From the NCBI RefSeq assembly GCF_000147695.2, contig NC_015958.1, positions 1,852,001 through 1,916,000 on the forward strand: DNA of 64,000 bases, read 5' to 3'. Below, in pieces: positions 1 to 6,952 of the stretch. A model generated the notes under the pieces. That model searched no databases. It was not told the DNA's origin and saw nothing but the letters and a program-made list of their open reading frames with translations. The position numbers were made by a program, and so were the translations under genes. Position 1 is the stretch's first letter. Each line of letters begins with the position of its first letter. The stretch comes from Thermoanaerobacter wiegelii Rt8.B1 (lineage in GTDB: Bacteria > Bacillota > Thermoanaerobacteria > Thermoanaerobacterales > Thermoanaerobacteraceae).

Positions 1-551
1 AAATCTACACCCGTAGCAGAAGCAAGGACAGGACATCCTATTCCTGGAGTTCCATCAATTATCAAATACTCATCGTTGTCATCACTTACTTCCTTCGCCT
101 TCTTTCTCACCTCTGTCACCAATTTTCCTGAACCATCTGCTCCAGGAAAAAGCTCTGCATACACTACTTTTTCTTCCGACTTTGTCTTGGCATATATTAC
201 ATGGCCTGTTTTTTCCTCTACCAATTTAATCGCTTCAACAGGGCATTTATACATGCAAAGGCCACAACCTTCACAATAATAAGGATATACCTCAAAATTT
301 GAAATAGCGTCAAACCTACAAAGTTCTTCGCAAAGTCCACATTCAATACATTTGTCTCTATCTATAACCGCCGTCTCTTTTCCATAAAAGTCTTGTTTTT
401 CTATTATTTCCCCCTGCAAAACTATATTTAGGTTAGGAGCTTCTACGTCACAATCTGCCATAATCTTATTTTTAACAATGGTGCTCAAAGTAGTGGCAAC
501 TGTGGTCTTCCCTGTACCACCTTTCCCGCTTAAAATTGCTAACTGCTTCAT
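1..551 (-). CDS. MinD-superfamily P-loop ATPase with ferredoxin domain (C-terminus outside window)
   Basis: Only the N-terminal part is in the window; the gene runs off the left edge. The product begins MKQLAILSGKGGTGKTT, a deviant Walker A motif of the MinD/ParA/Mrp group. Two 4Fe-4S motifs follow (CIECGLCEELC, then CEGCGLCMYKC) inserted in the ATPase fold, then DGTPGIGCPV as Walker B/switch. Such ferredoxin-ATPase proteins usually occur as pairs with NifX/NifB-like proteins and are thought to act in iron-sulfur or metal-cofactor handling; the exact role is unknown. Its ATG overlaps the stop of the upstream paralogue by four bases (ATGA), so the two are probably translationally coupled. The family call is firm; function is inference. 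Confidence 0.9.
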   Translation of the reverse strand, partial: MKQLAILSGKGGTGKTTVATTLSTIVKNKIMADCDVEAPNLNIVLQGEIIEKQDFYGKETAVIDRDKCIECGLCEELCRFDAISNFEVYPYYCEGCGLCMYKCPVEAIKLVEEKTGHVIYAKTKSEEKVVYAELFPGADGSGKLVTEVRKKAKEVSDDNDEYLIIDGTPGIGCPVLASATGVD

Positions 552-1402
552 TTTTTTATCAACTCCAATGCATCAGTTGTCAACTTCTCAAATATTTCTT
601 TTGCCTCTTCATCAACCTCAATCAATAATTTTCCTTTTGAATAGGCCTCTGCAAACTCTTTTTTAAAAGGAATCTTCGCTAAAACTTTTATCCCTTCTTT
701 TTCGCAGTATTCCTCGATAATATTGTCCCCTTCCCCAGCTTTATTAATGACAGCGGCCATAGGAATGCCCATCTGCTTTACAAGCTGTACAGCTAAATCA
801 AAGTCGTGCAAACCATAAGGAGTAGGTTCTGTAACCAGAATACACAAATCACTTCCTTCAATAGAATGTATAACTGGGCAAGAAGTCCCGGGAGGGCTAT
901 CCACTATTACAGGTTTATCTGCATTCTCAATCAATTTATTAATCTCTTTTAAAATAGGCACTCCAGTGGCCTCTCCATAATTTAATTTTCCGTCTATAAA
1001 ATCTATGCTTTGGGCTTTGCCCTTCCTTATCGTACCAATAGGTTTATATTTTTCTACTATGGCATCATAAGGGCACATCTCAAAACAAGCTCCGCAGGAA
1101 TGACATAAATGGTCAAATACAAGAATTTTTTTGATTAATTTTGTCAATGCTCCAAATCTACACGCTTTTACACACTCACCACATAAAGTGCATTTGTCGT
1201 TGTTTATTTCAGGTATTATGACTTCAACAGTTTTGTCCTCTTCTATTTGAGGATTTAAAAACAAATAGCCGTTGGGCTCTTCTACATCGCAATCAACATA
1301 CACGCTATTATTAAAAGTTTTCGCAAGGTTGACAGAAACGGTTGTTTTCCCTGTCCCACCTTTACCGCTCAATACAGAAATTTTGACTCTTCTCATCTTC
1401 AA
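548..1402 (-). CDS. MinD-superfamily P-loop ATPase with two 4Fe-4S clusters
   Basis: A complete 284-residue paralogue of the preceding partial gene. It has the deviant Walker A LSGKGGTGKTT near residue 12, an inserted ferredoxin domain at about residues 60-115 (CTLCGECVKAC and CHSCGACFEMC) and VDSPPGTSCPV as the Walker B/switch region. The family consists of cytosolic ATPases, probably Fe-S or metallocofactor carriers. It lies 8 bp after the NifX-like gene and overlaps the next MinD gene by 4 bp, giving a three-gene unit. The tandem pair suggests the two products work as a heterodimer, which is inference. Confidence 0.92.
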   Translation of the reverse strand: MKMRRVKISVLSGKGGTGKTTVSVNLAKTFNNSVYVDCDVEEPNGYLFLNPQIEEDKTVEVIIPEINNDKCTLCGECVKACRFGALTKLIKKILVFDHLCHSCGACFEMCPYDAIVEKYKPIGTIRKGKAQSIDFIDGKLNYGEATGVPILKEINKLIENADKPVIVDSPPGTSCPVIHSIEGSDLCILVTEPTPYGLHDFDLAVQLVKQMGIPMAAVINKAGEGDNIIEEYCEKEGIKVLAKIPFKKEFAEAYSKGKLLIEVDEEAKEIFEKLTTDALELIKK

Positions 1403-1410
1403 TGCTCCTT

Positions 1411-1773
1411 TTAGTGATGATGATGTCCTTGATTTGTCGCTTCTGTTATCTTTTCAAGACTTCCATTTTTAAAAAGCTCTATGTTTGTTTTTACATCTCC
1501 TTCTACTGCTTTATAAACTGGAATTTCTGCTGCTTTAAATACTTCCATAGCGTTTGGTCCTACATTACTTGAGATAAGAACTTGCACGCCTTCATCTATA
1601 AGAGTCTGTGCCGCTTTAGTTCCCGCACCACTGCTTTGGGCTACTGCAGCGTTGTCAATAACTTTATAATCCATCGTCTCACTATCAACTATAATAAAAT
1701 ATTGAGCTCGTCCAAATCTTGAATCCACCTTAGCTTCAAGAGTTTTTCCTTCTGAGGAAATAGCTATTTTCAT
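1411..1773 (-). CDS. NifX/NifB-family dinitrogenase iron-molybdenum cofactor-type protein
   Basis: A 120-residue protein starting MKIAISSEGKTLEAKVDSRFG, typical of the NifX/NifB C-terminal (Fe-Mo cofactor-binding) fold, with VLISSNVGPNAMEVFKAA in the middle. Stand-alone members of this family often sit beside ferredoxin-type MinD ATPases, as here. The C-terminus ends in four histidines (GHHHH), a likely metal ligand. No nif structural genes are visible, so a role in nitrogen fixation should not be assumed. First gene of the three-gene minus-strand unit, preceded by an AGGATG-type ribosome binding site and a near-consensus promoter. Confidence 0.88.
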   Translation of the reverse strand: MKIAISSEGKTLEAKVDSRFGRAQYFIIVDSETMDYKVIDNAAVAQSSGAGTKAAQTLIDEGVQVLISSNVGPNAMEVFKAAEIPVYKAVEGDVKTNIELFKNGSLEKITEATNQGHHHH

Positions 1774-1819
1774 ATTGCATCCTCCATTTCATTATTGACA
1801 TATGTTACTTACATTAATT

Positions 1820-1848
1820 AATATATTATTATTTTTGTCATATGTCAA
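1820..1848 (-). promoter_or_regulatory. Promoter with CATATG-centred operator for the NifX/MinD unit
   Basis: On the minus strand TTGACA (1843-1848) and TATATT (1820-1825) are separated by 17 bases. The -35 box lies inside a near-palindrome TTGTCATATGTCAA (plus strand, 1835-1848), and a related TGACATATGTTA lies at about 1796-1807. A similar palindrome (TGGTCATATGACCA) lies downstream of the promoter of the DUF5320 gene, suggesting one shared dimeric regulator. The promoter is read from sequence; the operator is inference. Confidence 0.6.
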
Positions 1849-1959
1849 TAAATTTATAAAGCAAGATAGTATCAAGATACTGTAGGATAATTTTTAGTGA
1901 TAGTGACAATCATTTTAGCAAAATTTTCGTAACAATATAAAATATAGTATGTATAAAGT

Positions 1960-2166
1960 TAACATTTTGCACAGCTTGCTCCGGTGACAGAGCAGGCTAA
2001 ACTAGCGCTCGATCTCAGACGCCGGCGGGGTTCCGGGCACAATCGGCATCTAGCCTTAAGGTTCCCGCTTCCGGCATCACAAGGCTGCGGCCCCGCCTGC
2101 GTCCCTCGATCTCGCTAAGTTTAGTTGCTTCTCTGTCACAAGTCGCTTCTCGTGTGCAAAATGTTA
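1960..2166 (-). ncRNA. GC-rich structured RNA element, copy A
   Basis: A 207-base GC-rich block in an AT-rich spacer. It is bounded by a perfect 14-bp inverted repeat (TAACATTTTGCACA, 1960-1973, and its complement, 2153-2166). Read on the minus strand it aligns along most of its length with the plus-strand element at 36016-36219. Shared blocks include AGCGACTTGTGACA, GCCTTGTGATG, GTGCCCG-AACCC and ACCGGAG. Paired segments differ between copies but keep pairing: GGCGGGG/CCCCGCC here, GGCAGGG/CCCTGCC there; GACAGAG/CTCTGTC here, GACAAAGCG/CGCTTTG there. This favours a structured RNA. A HEARO/omega-RNA-like identity is possible but unproven, and no nuclease gene is adjacent. Confidence 0.6.
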
Positions 2167-2246
2167 GCCTTCCTACCTCCGATAATTTTGCACTATCATT
2201 AAACAAAAATGGTACTAGCATTTTAGCCAAATTATATCAAATTAAA

Positions 2247-2278
2247 GCATAAAAATAAGCAGCCACTTGCGTGACTGC
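2247..2278 (-). terminator. Rho-independent terminator of the DUF5320 gene
   Basis: On the minus strand an 8-bp hairpin (GCAGTCAC, loop GCAA, GTGGCTGC, with one G-U pair) is followed by TTATTTTTAT, starting 15 bases after the stop codon of the DUF5320 gene. Confidence 0.75.
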
Positions 2279-2293
2279 GACTTTTAAAACTAA

Positions 2294-2653
2294 TTATTCC
2301 TCTTTTTTATCATCTTTTTTCTCTAATTGGTCCAATCTTTCTTTTATATATTTTAATTGGTCTTCCAAATATTTTGCTTCAGCACTTAAAACATCTTTTT
2401 CATTTATATTGTAGCCAGGATATTGAGGATACCCATAACCATACCATCCTCTTGCCCAACCAGGAAGTCCTGTTAAATAGTACATATGTCTAAATCCTCT
2501 TCCTCTGCCGAACCAACCGAAGCCTCTACCAAATCCCCAGTATGCTCTTACGGGATTTAAATAACCAGGTACATTATATCCTGAACAATATCCTAAGCCT
2601 CTTCCTGTTCTTGGGCCTAATCCCATTGGACCTGTTCCATCTCCTCTTGGCAT
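2294..2653 (-). CDS. DUF5320 family protein, Gly/Tyr/Arg-rich
   Basis: A 119-residue protein opening MPRGDGTGPMGLGPRTGRG, the conserved start of the DUF5320 family. The middle (about residues 25-80) is rich in Gly, Tyr, Trp, Phe and Arg, and the C-terminal 35 residues form a charged coiled coil ending in Lys/Glu. Function is unknown; such proteins are often neighbours of NifX/MinD-ferredoxin genes, as here. It has its own promoter with a 14-bp palindrome and its own terminator. Start supported by GAGGAGGGATTGAT upstream of the ATG. Confidence 0.85.
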   Translation of the reverse strand: MPRGDGTGPMGLGPRTGRGLGYCSGYNVPGYLNPVRAYWGFGRGFGWFGRGRGFRHMYYLTGLPGWARGWYGYGYPQYPGYNINEKDVLSAEAKYLEDQLKYIKERLDQLEKKDDKKEE

Positions 2654-2677
2654 ATCAATCCCTCCTCTTTTTTATTT

Positions 2678-2732
2678 TGGTCATATGACCATTACCTAGC
2701 TATATAATATCACCGTTTTGGACTTATGTCAA
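2678..2732 (-). promoter_or_regulatory. Promoter and palindromic operator of the DUF5320 gene
   Basis: Minus-strand TTGACA (2727-2732), 17-base spacer, TATTAT (2704-2709). A perfect 14-bp palindrome TGGTCATATGACCA (2678-2691) follows the -10 box, where a bound repressor would block transcription. Its CATATG core is shared with the promoter region of the NifX/MinD unit at 1796-1848. Confidence 0.65.
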
Positions 2733-2803
2733 TAATATTTTACCCAAAAAAATATTTTTTATTGTTGAATTTTTAAATTCTTTCACTTATATACTTCACT
2801 ATA

Positions 2804-4567
2804 TTATTTCAACATATTTAAAACATGCTCTAATTCTTCACGTATTTTTTCAATATCTTTTAGCAATGTCTGATAACAAGCTTTTTCTCTTTCGAAGCTA
2901 TCTCTATCAAATTTATAATCCTTTATTGACTTAGCAAGTAGTTCTTTTATAGTATCATACATCGTTTGTAATTTAAAATTCATATCTTTTTCAAATTCAC
3001 TAAAACTTTCTTCAATCCTTGTTAATAAATCATAACGAATGCGACCTATGTTTCTGTCAACATCAATTGCTACTCTATCTAAAATCCTTTTTAAAATAAT
3101 TTTTCCAGCAACTTTTTTAGGCAAAAAATAGGTAAAATACACAGGGTCAATTTCCAATGCCCCAACATCATATCCTATCTTGTATGTAAATTTACTCTCC
3201 GCAGTAATGCCACCTGCACTTCTAAAATATTCCAGATTTATGCCAAACAATTCGTTTGCTACTGTTTTTACCTCATCAATGACTGCATTGAGCCGTAAAA
3301 GATAATTAGACAAAGCTTTACTATACTGTTCTTCAATGTCTCTTTCAATGCGACCTTTTAATTTTTCAAATTCCTCTATAATAGCTTTTTCAAGGTACTT
3401 TTCAAGCTCTTTTTTCTGATTAATACGGCTAAGGTCACGGATACTATGGTAATACTCTTTTATCTTTTCTGATACTCTGATACTGATAAACTGTTTATAT
3501 TCTTCCACCTTTTCATCAAAATTCTGTAAAATATTTCTCATATCGCCTTGAAACAATAGTGATATTTCTTTTTTGTTTTTTTCAACTTCTTTAATAAAGT
3601 TCTCAAATGCTTTTATATTAGACTCAAGACGCTCTAATGGAACTTGTCTCAATTTTATACTGCTTTCAAAAAAAGTTTGGCACATCGAAATAATTCTTTC
3701 AATGTTTTTGGCATAGCTTTCAAGCAATACTTTTTCTTTTTCTTTCATTAGAAAATTTTGCAAATCAATTTCAAGTTTTTGGACTCTACTCTTTTCAATC
3801 GCATTATCATCTTTTGATATTTTCCCTTCTAATGCTAATTTAGCAGAAATCGGATAAATATTAATGCTATCATTCTTTGCAATTTCTCTTACAATATTTT
3901 CATTAAAATTAATTATTTCCCTTAACTCCATTTCATTTACATAGTCAATTTTATTTAAAACAAAAAATATTTTATTGACATTTTCAGATACTTTAGACAA
4001 AAACTCTTTTTCCAGTTCACTTATAGGAGGATCTACTGAAAGCAAAAAAATCACAGCATCAGCTTTATTTATATAACTATATGCAACATCTGTATTATGT
4101 TTATAGACTGAACCAATTCCCGGTGTATCTATGATCACTACGTCATTACTTATAAACTCAAAAGGATATCCTATATGTATTTCCTTGACTCCTTTTATGT
4201 TTTTAGGATTGTTTTTTTCTGTGCAATACAAATCCAATTCTTTAATGTCAATATTTTCATTTCTGCCATCATTATATAGAACTTTCGCCCATATATCAGT
4301 GCTATATTTGATTTTTGTTATAACAGATGTTAAAGGGACAACACCTGTTGGAAGTATATCAGCTCCTAACATATAATTAGTAAATGTTGATTTTCCCCTT
4401 TTAAATTGACCTAATACCATAAGATAAAAAATATTATTGCAAAACTTATTTTTAACTTCTGAAACAGCTTCTCCTATTGCTTTAATATTGATATCTTTTG
4501 ATATTCTTTCTATTTTTTCAAATATCACATCTAGACTTTTTTTAATCTGGTCATATTGTTTCTTCAT
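2804..4567 (-). CDS. Dynamin-family GTPase
   Basis: A 587-residue bacterial dynamin-like protein. The GTPase domain is at about residues 45-260: G1 GQFKRGKS, a G2 threonine near PTGVVPLTS, G3 DTPGIG and G4 NKID. The rest is long helix and coiled coil (residues 280-440 and 510-585), as expected of dynamin stalk regions; a hydrophobic stretch near residues 460-490 could contact membrane. Bacterial dynamins remodel or protect membranes. The start is supported by AGGAGGTGAGGTT before the ATG. It is monocistronic behind a promoter and a fluoride riboswitch (4640-4772), implying induction by fluoride. I know of no characterised link between this family and fluoride, so its role there is open. Confidence 0.9.
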   Translation of the reverse strand: MKKQYDQIKKSLDVIFEKIERISKDINIKAIGEAVSEVKNKFCNNIFYLMVLGQFKRGKSTFTNYMLGADILPTGVVPLTSVITKIKYSTDIWAKVLYNDGRNENIDIKELDLYCTEKNNPKNIKGVKEIHIGYPFEFISNDVVIIDTPGIGSVYKHNTDVAYSYINKADAVIFLLSVDPPISELEKEFLSKVSENVNKIFFVLNKIDYVNEMELREIINFNENIVREIAKNDSINIYPISAKLALEGKISKDDNAIEKSRVQKLEIDLQNFLMKEKEKVLLESYAKNIERIISMCQTFFESSIKLRQVPLERLESNIKAFENFIKEVEKNKKEISLLFQGDMRNILQNFDEKVEEYKQFISIRVSEKIKEYYHSIRDLSRINQKKELEKYLEKAIIEEFEKLKGRIERDIEEQYSKALSNYLLRLNAVIDEVKTVANELFGINLEYFRSAGGITAESKFTYKIGYDVGALEIDPVYFTYFLPKKVAGKIILKRILDRVAIDVDRNIGRIRYDLLTRIEESFSEFEKDMNFKLQTMYDTIKELLAKSIKDYKFDRDSFEREKACYQTLLKDIEKIREELEHVLNMLK

Positions 4568-4639
4568 AACCTCACCTCCTAGCCACAGTATAATCGAAAT
4601 TCAGATATGGAGTGACATTTTTTACCTTACTATCACCCC

Positions 4640-4727
4640 CTAAAAAGCAAAATAGTTCCTACTGGTTTTTACACCAAGTAGGAACTATCAGCCTTTCGGC
4701 GGTTGAAGTGAGTTCCATCACTTTTTA
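4640..4727 (-). promoter_or_regulatory. Fluoride (crcB-type) riboswitch with terminator, upstream of dynamin GTPase
   Basis: Minus strand. The aptamer has P1 AGTGA/TCACT closing a loop with GGAAC, then an ACCGCCGAAAGGC hairpin, then TGATAGTTCCTAC. The loop GGAAC can pair with GTTCC to form the pseudoknot of the fluoride riboswitch class. The same GTTCCTAC strand is also one side of a 12-bp terminator hairpin (4652-4688) followed by TTTTGCTTTTT. Ligand binding would therefore block the terminator, making an ON switch. The copy at 19141-19208 keeps the architecture with compensatory changes (GAAGC/GCTTC). Class identified by recognition of the consensus, not by covariance search. Confidence 0.88.
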
Positions 4728-4743
4728 TACAATTGTCAATATC

Positions 4744-4772
4744 ATTATACCCAAAATGTAAAAACTTTGCAA
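4744..4772 (-). promoter_or_regulatory. Promoter of the fluoride riboswitch-dynamin transcript
   Basis: Minus-strand TTGCAA (4767-4772), 17-base spacer and TATAAT (4744-4749). The predicted start is about 10 bases before the riboswitch P1 stem, so the transcript begins almost directly with the aptamer. Confidence 0.75.
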
Positions 4773-4954
4773 GATAGCAAAAGCTAAATGATATGCGTGC
4801 AGTATATTTCTGTTATATGATATAATGAAATAAAGGGAAGATTTATTAAAGAATGTGTTTGACTTTTAAAGTGTGACTTCCAAAGAATAAGTCTATAAAT
4901 TTTAAAAGACAAGAAGAATAAAATAGAAAAAAGTTTTAGAAAGGATGAAAAATT

Positions 4955-5584
4955 ATGCCTAAAATATCTGCTTTTGAAAAACATTTTGACAGATATGAAG
5001 AGTGGTTTTTGGAAAATAAATACGCCTATCAATCGGAATTAGACGCAGTGAAATTACTCATGCCGAAATTTGAAAAGGGATTAGAAGTAGGAATTGGCAC
5101 AGGAAGATTTGCGGTACCTTTTAATATAAAAAATGGCGTTGAACCTTCTTCAGAAATGAGAAAAATAGCTATGCAGCGTGGCCTTAATGTAGTAGATGGA
5201 GTAGCAGAAAATCTTCCTTTTGGTGACAACTCTTTTGACCTGGTCTTAATGGTGACGACTGTATGTTTTGTAGATGATGTGCTAAAATCCTTCAAAGAAT
5301 GTTTTAGAGTCCTTAAAAATAACGGTACAATTTTAATAGGCTTTGTAGATAGAGAGAGTACAATTGGCAAAATATATCAAGCAAATAAGGAAAAAAGTCT
5401 ATTTTACAAAGAAGCGACATTTTATTCTACAAGTGAAATAGTTGAATTGCTTTACGAAGCAGGATTTAAAAATTTCAATTTCTCACAGACCATTTTTAAA
5501 AAACTTGATGAAATAAAAGAAAAAGAACCTGTAAGACATGGCTTTGGTAAAGGCTCTTTCATAGTAATAAGTGCTAAAAAATGA
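4955..5584 (+). CDS. Class I SAM-dependent methyltransferase
   Basis: A 209-residue protein with the Rossmann methyltransferase motifs: motif I GLEVGIGTGRFA (about residue 45), an acidic end of strand 2 at NGVEPSSEM, VAENLPFGDNSFDLVLMV (motifs II-III, residues 85-100) and ALKSFKE..RVLKNNGTILIGF-like post-motif. This matches the Methyltransf_11 type. Substrate cannot be read from the sequence. It stands alone on the plus strand, divergent from the dynamin gene, with GAAAGGATGAAAA before the ATG. Confidence 0.9.
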   Translation: MPKISAFEKHFDRYEEWFLENKYAYQSELDAVKLLMPKFEKGLEVGIGTGRFAVPFNIKNGVEPSSEMRKIAMQRGLNVVDGVAENLPFGDNSFDLVLMVTTVCFVDDVLKSFKECFRVLKNNGTILIGFVDRESTIGKIYQANKEKSLFYKEATFYSTSEIVELLYEAGFKNFNFSQTIFKKLDEIKEKEPVRHGFGKGSFIVISAKK

Positions 5585-5601
5585 CATTTTAACTATGCTT
5601 T

Positions 5602-6018
5602 TTAAAGCAAAGCTTTTATTGCGTTATCTAAAAAATTCTCATCTTTGGGTTGTGTGCCTTCTTTTGATTCTATTTTTTCTCTCAATGTACCTGATAAAAT
5701 AATTTGCACATTTTGATTTCTATCCACAATTATTGAGATAGGTTCAAGAGCCCCGCTTAATATTCCTAAAATAACCATTATTTGAGAAGGAGTTAAAACT
5801 CCTTTTTTTGCTTTATCTTCCCCTTCTCCACCCTTGTCATCTTTTCCACCATTATTTTTGTCGTTATTTCCATTGTTTGAATCATCGCCAGTTTCATTTT
5901 CAGGTTCTCCACTATTTTTATTTTTATCATCTTCTACAATATCACCATTATTCTCTTTTATTCCTAACTTTAATAGCAAATCTTTCAATTGGGACTCCAA
6001 ATTATCAGACGATAACAT
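5602..6018 (-). CDS. Hypothetical protein with acidic Asn/Gly/Asp/Lys linker
   Basis: 138 residues. An N-terminal helix (about 1-25), a low-complexity linker rich in Asn, Gly, Asp, Glu and Lys (25-72), and a C-terminal domain beginning LTPSQIMVILGILSGALEPI and containing IIVDRNQNVQIILSGTLR. I do not recognise the family. It lies 27 bp downstream of a 43-residue membrane peptide gene on the same strand, so the two probably form a unit. Possibly a sporulation or cell-surface accessory protein, but nothing proves that. Confidence 0.65.
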   Translation of the reverse strand: MLSSDNLESQLKDLLLKLGIKENNGDIVEDDKNKNSGEPENETGDDSNNGNNDKNNGGKDDKGGEGEDKAKKGVLTPSQIMVILGILSGALEPISIIVDRNQNVQIILSGTLREKIESKEGTQPKDENFLDNAIKALL

Positions 6019-6045
6019 GTATTTTCTCCCCCTATAACTTTTATG

Positions 6046-6177
6046 TCATCTTATTGGCAGTGGAAAAATTATTATCGCTGGCTCTTCAGGCCTTGCATAG
6101 CCTAAACCGAAATAGAGAATCAACGAGAGTACAATAACAAACAAATAAGCATTAAACCCTTCTTTTTCTTCTTTCAT
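6046..6177 (-). CDS. Small single-pass membrane peptide, 43 residues
   Basis: An open frame of 43 codons starting MKEEKEGFNAYLFVIVL and ending IIIFPLPIR. Residues 10-27 are a single hydrophobic membrane segment (AYLFVIVLSLILYFGLGY), followed by a short Arg-Pro-Glu-Glu tail. It precedes the 138-residue unknown protein by 27 bp. A GAGTGATTGCT sequence before the ATG is a modest ribosome binding site. Function unknown; coding status judged from frame, composition and spacing. Confidence 0.5.
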   Translation of the reverse strand: MKEEKEGFNAYLFVIVLSLILYFGLGYARPEEPAIIIFPLPIR

Positions 6178-6257
6178 AGCAATCACTCTTTTCACTAAAA
6201 TTTTATATACTCATTTTTATATATGATTTTATAGTTTGTCTTGTGCTTGTACGGATA

Positions 6258-6915
6258 ATCGAGTAGGAGCTGAATAATTATTTTATTCAGCGTCCTCTCA
6301 CACCACCGTACGTACCGTTCGGTATACGGCGGTTCATTAGGAATTATGTACAATTCTTAGTACATCATTTCTTCCATCCCTTGACGCCGATGATATACTA
6401 TGCACTTCCGTTGTCTTTTGAAATTCCCTTTCTCTATCCAACGGATAGCCTCTTTGTTGAGTTGTCTGCAGTCTTCGCATATCTCTCGAGTTCATAAGAT
6501 TTCCGAAACCTCCTAATGTTCAGTCCTTCCTTATCTATTCATGTCTAGATAAGTACTATGACCTCTGCTGACTTCTCAAGGTTCAGCCATACATCACTGT
6601 ATGGGTTGTCACTTCATATTTTACTTCCATGACTTATCCTTGAGACCTCCCCGGGTAAGAACGATTGCTTTCATCTCATATATCTGCCAGATTTACTGTA
6701 TGGGATTCGGGTAGTGTTGGACTTTGTTTTGATGTGCAAACTCATCCATCCCAATTCAGCCTCTTATCTGGTTCTTGTTCATCAGACCGAGATTTTGCCT
6801 TAAGCTTCCTTCAGATTCCACCTCACGATGGACACCCTTGCTCTCGGCTAGTGGTTCCCACTACCAAGCCCACAGCGGACTTTCACCGCCTAGCTATCGC
6901 CCATGCCGGGCGCAC
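6258..6915 (-). mobile_element. Group IIC intron, ORF-less, copy 1
   Basis: Read on the minus strand, the 5' end is GTGCGCCCGGCATGGGC (from 6915) and the 3' end is CTCCTACTCGAT (to 6258). Internal landmarks of bacterial group IIC ribozymes are present: AAGGGTGTCC, GAATCTGAAGGAAGC, GATGAGTTTGCA, ACAAAGTCC, CTTACCCGGGGAGGTCT, and domain V from GAACCGCCGTATACCGAAC to GTACGGTGGTGTGAGAGG. The 658 bases leave no room for a reverse transcriptase; only about 200 non-conserved bases lie where the ORF would be. The 5' end is 6 bases past the terminator stem of bpsA, the typical target of this class. It appears identical to the copy at 18481-19138. Probably splices but needs a maturase in trans to move. 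Confidence 0.92.
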
Positions 6916-6921
6916 ATAAAT

Positions 6922-6952
6922 ATAGGCTTCCATGGGCTACATGGAAGCCTAT
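6922..6952 (-). terminator. Terminator of bpsA, used as intron target
   Basis: A perfect 12-bp stem (ATAGGCTTCCAT / ATGGAAGCCTAT) with a 7-base loop, followed on the minus strand by ATTTAT and then directly by the intron 5' end. The bpsA stop codon TAG lies inside the stem. The interrupted T-tract is explained by the intron insertion. Confidence 0.8.

Noticed and set aside
1-1773. Nitrogen fixation cluster
   Set aside because: NifX-type and ferredoxin-ATPase proteins are present but no nifHDK, nifB or nifE/N genes are seen; this protein set is common in non-fixing anaerobes.
2015-2230. A 71-codon minus-strand open frame in the GC-rich block
   Set aside because: It lies within the structured RNA element, has Arg/Ala/Gly-rich composition caused by GC content, and the homologous element at 36 kb does not keep this frame.
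5808-6137. Plus-strand open frames of 67-109 codons over the low-complexity gene
   Set aside because: They are shadows of the acidic repeat-coding region of the minus-strand gene; composition is His/Phe/Ser-rich with no ribosome binding site.
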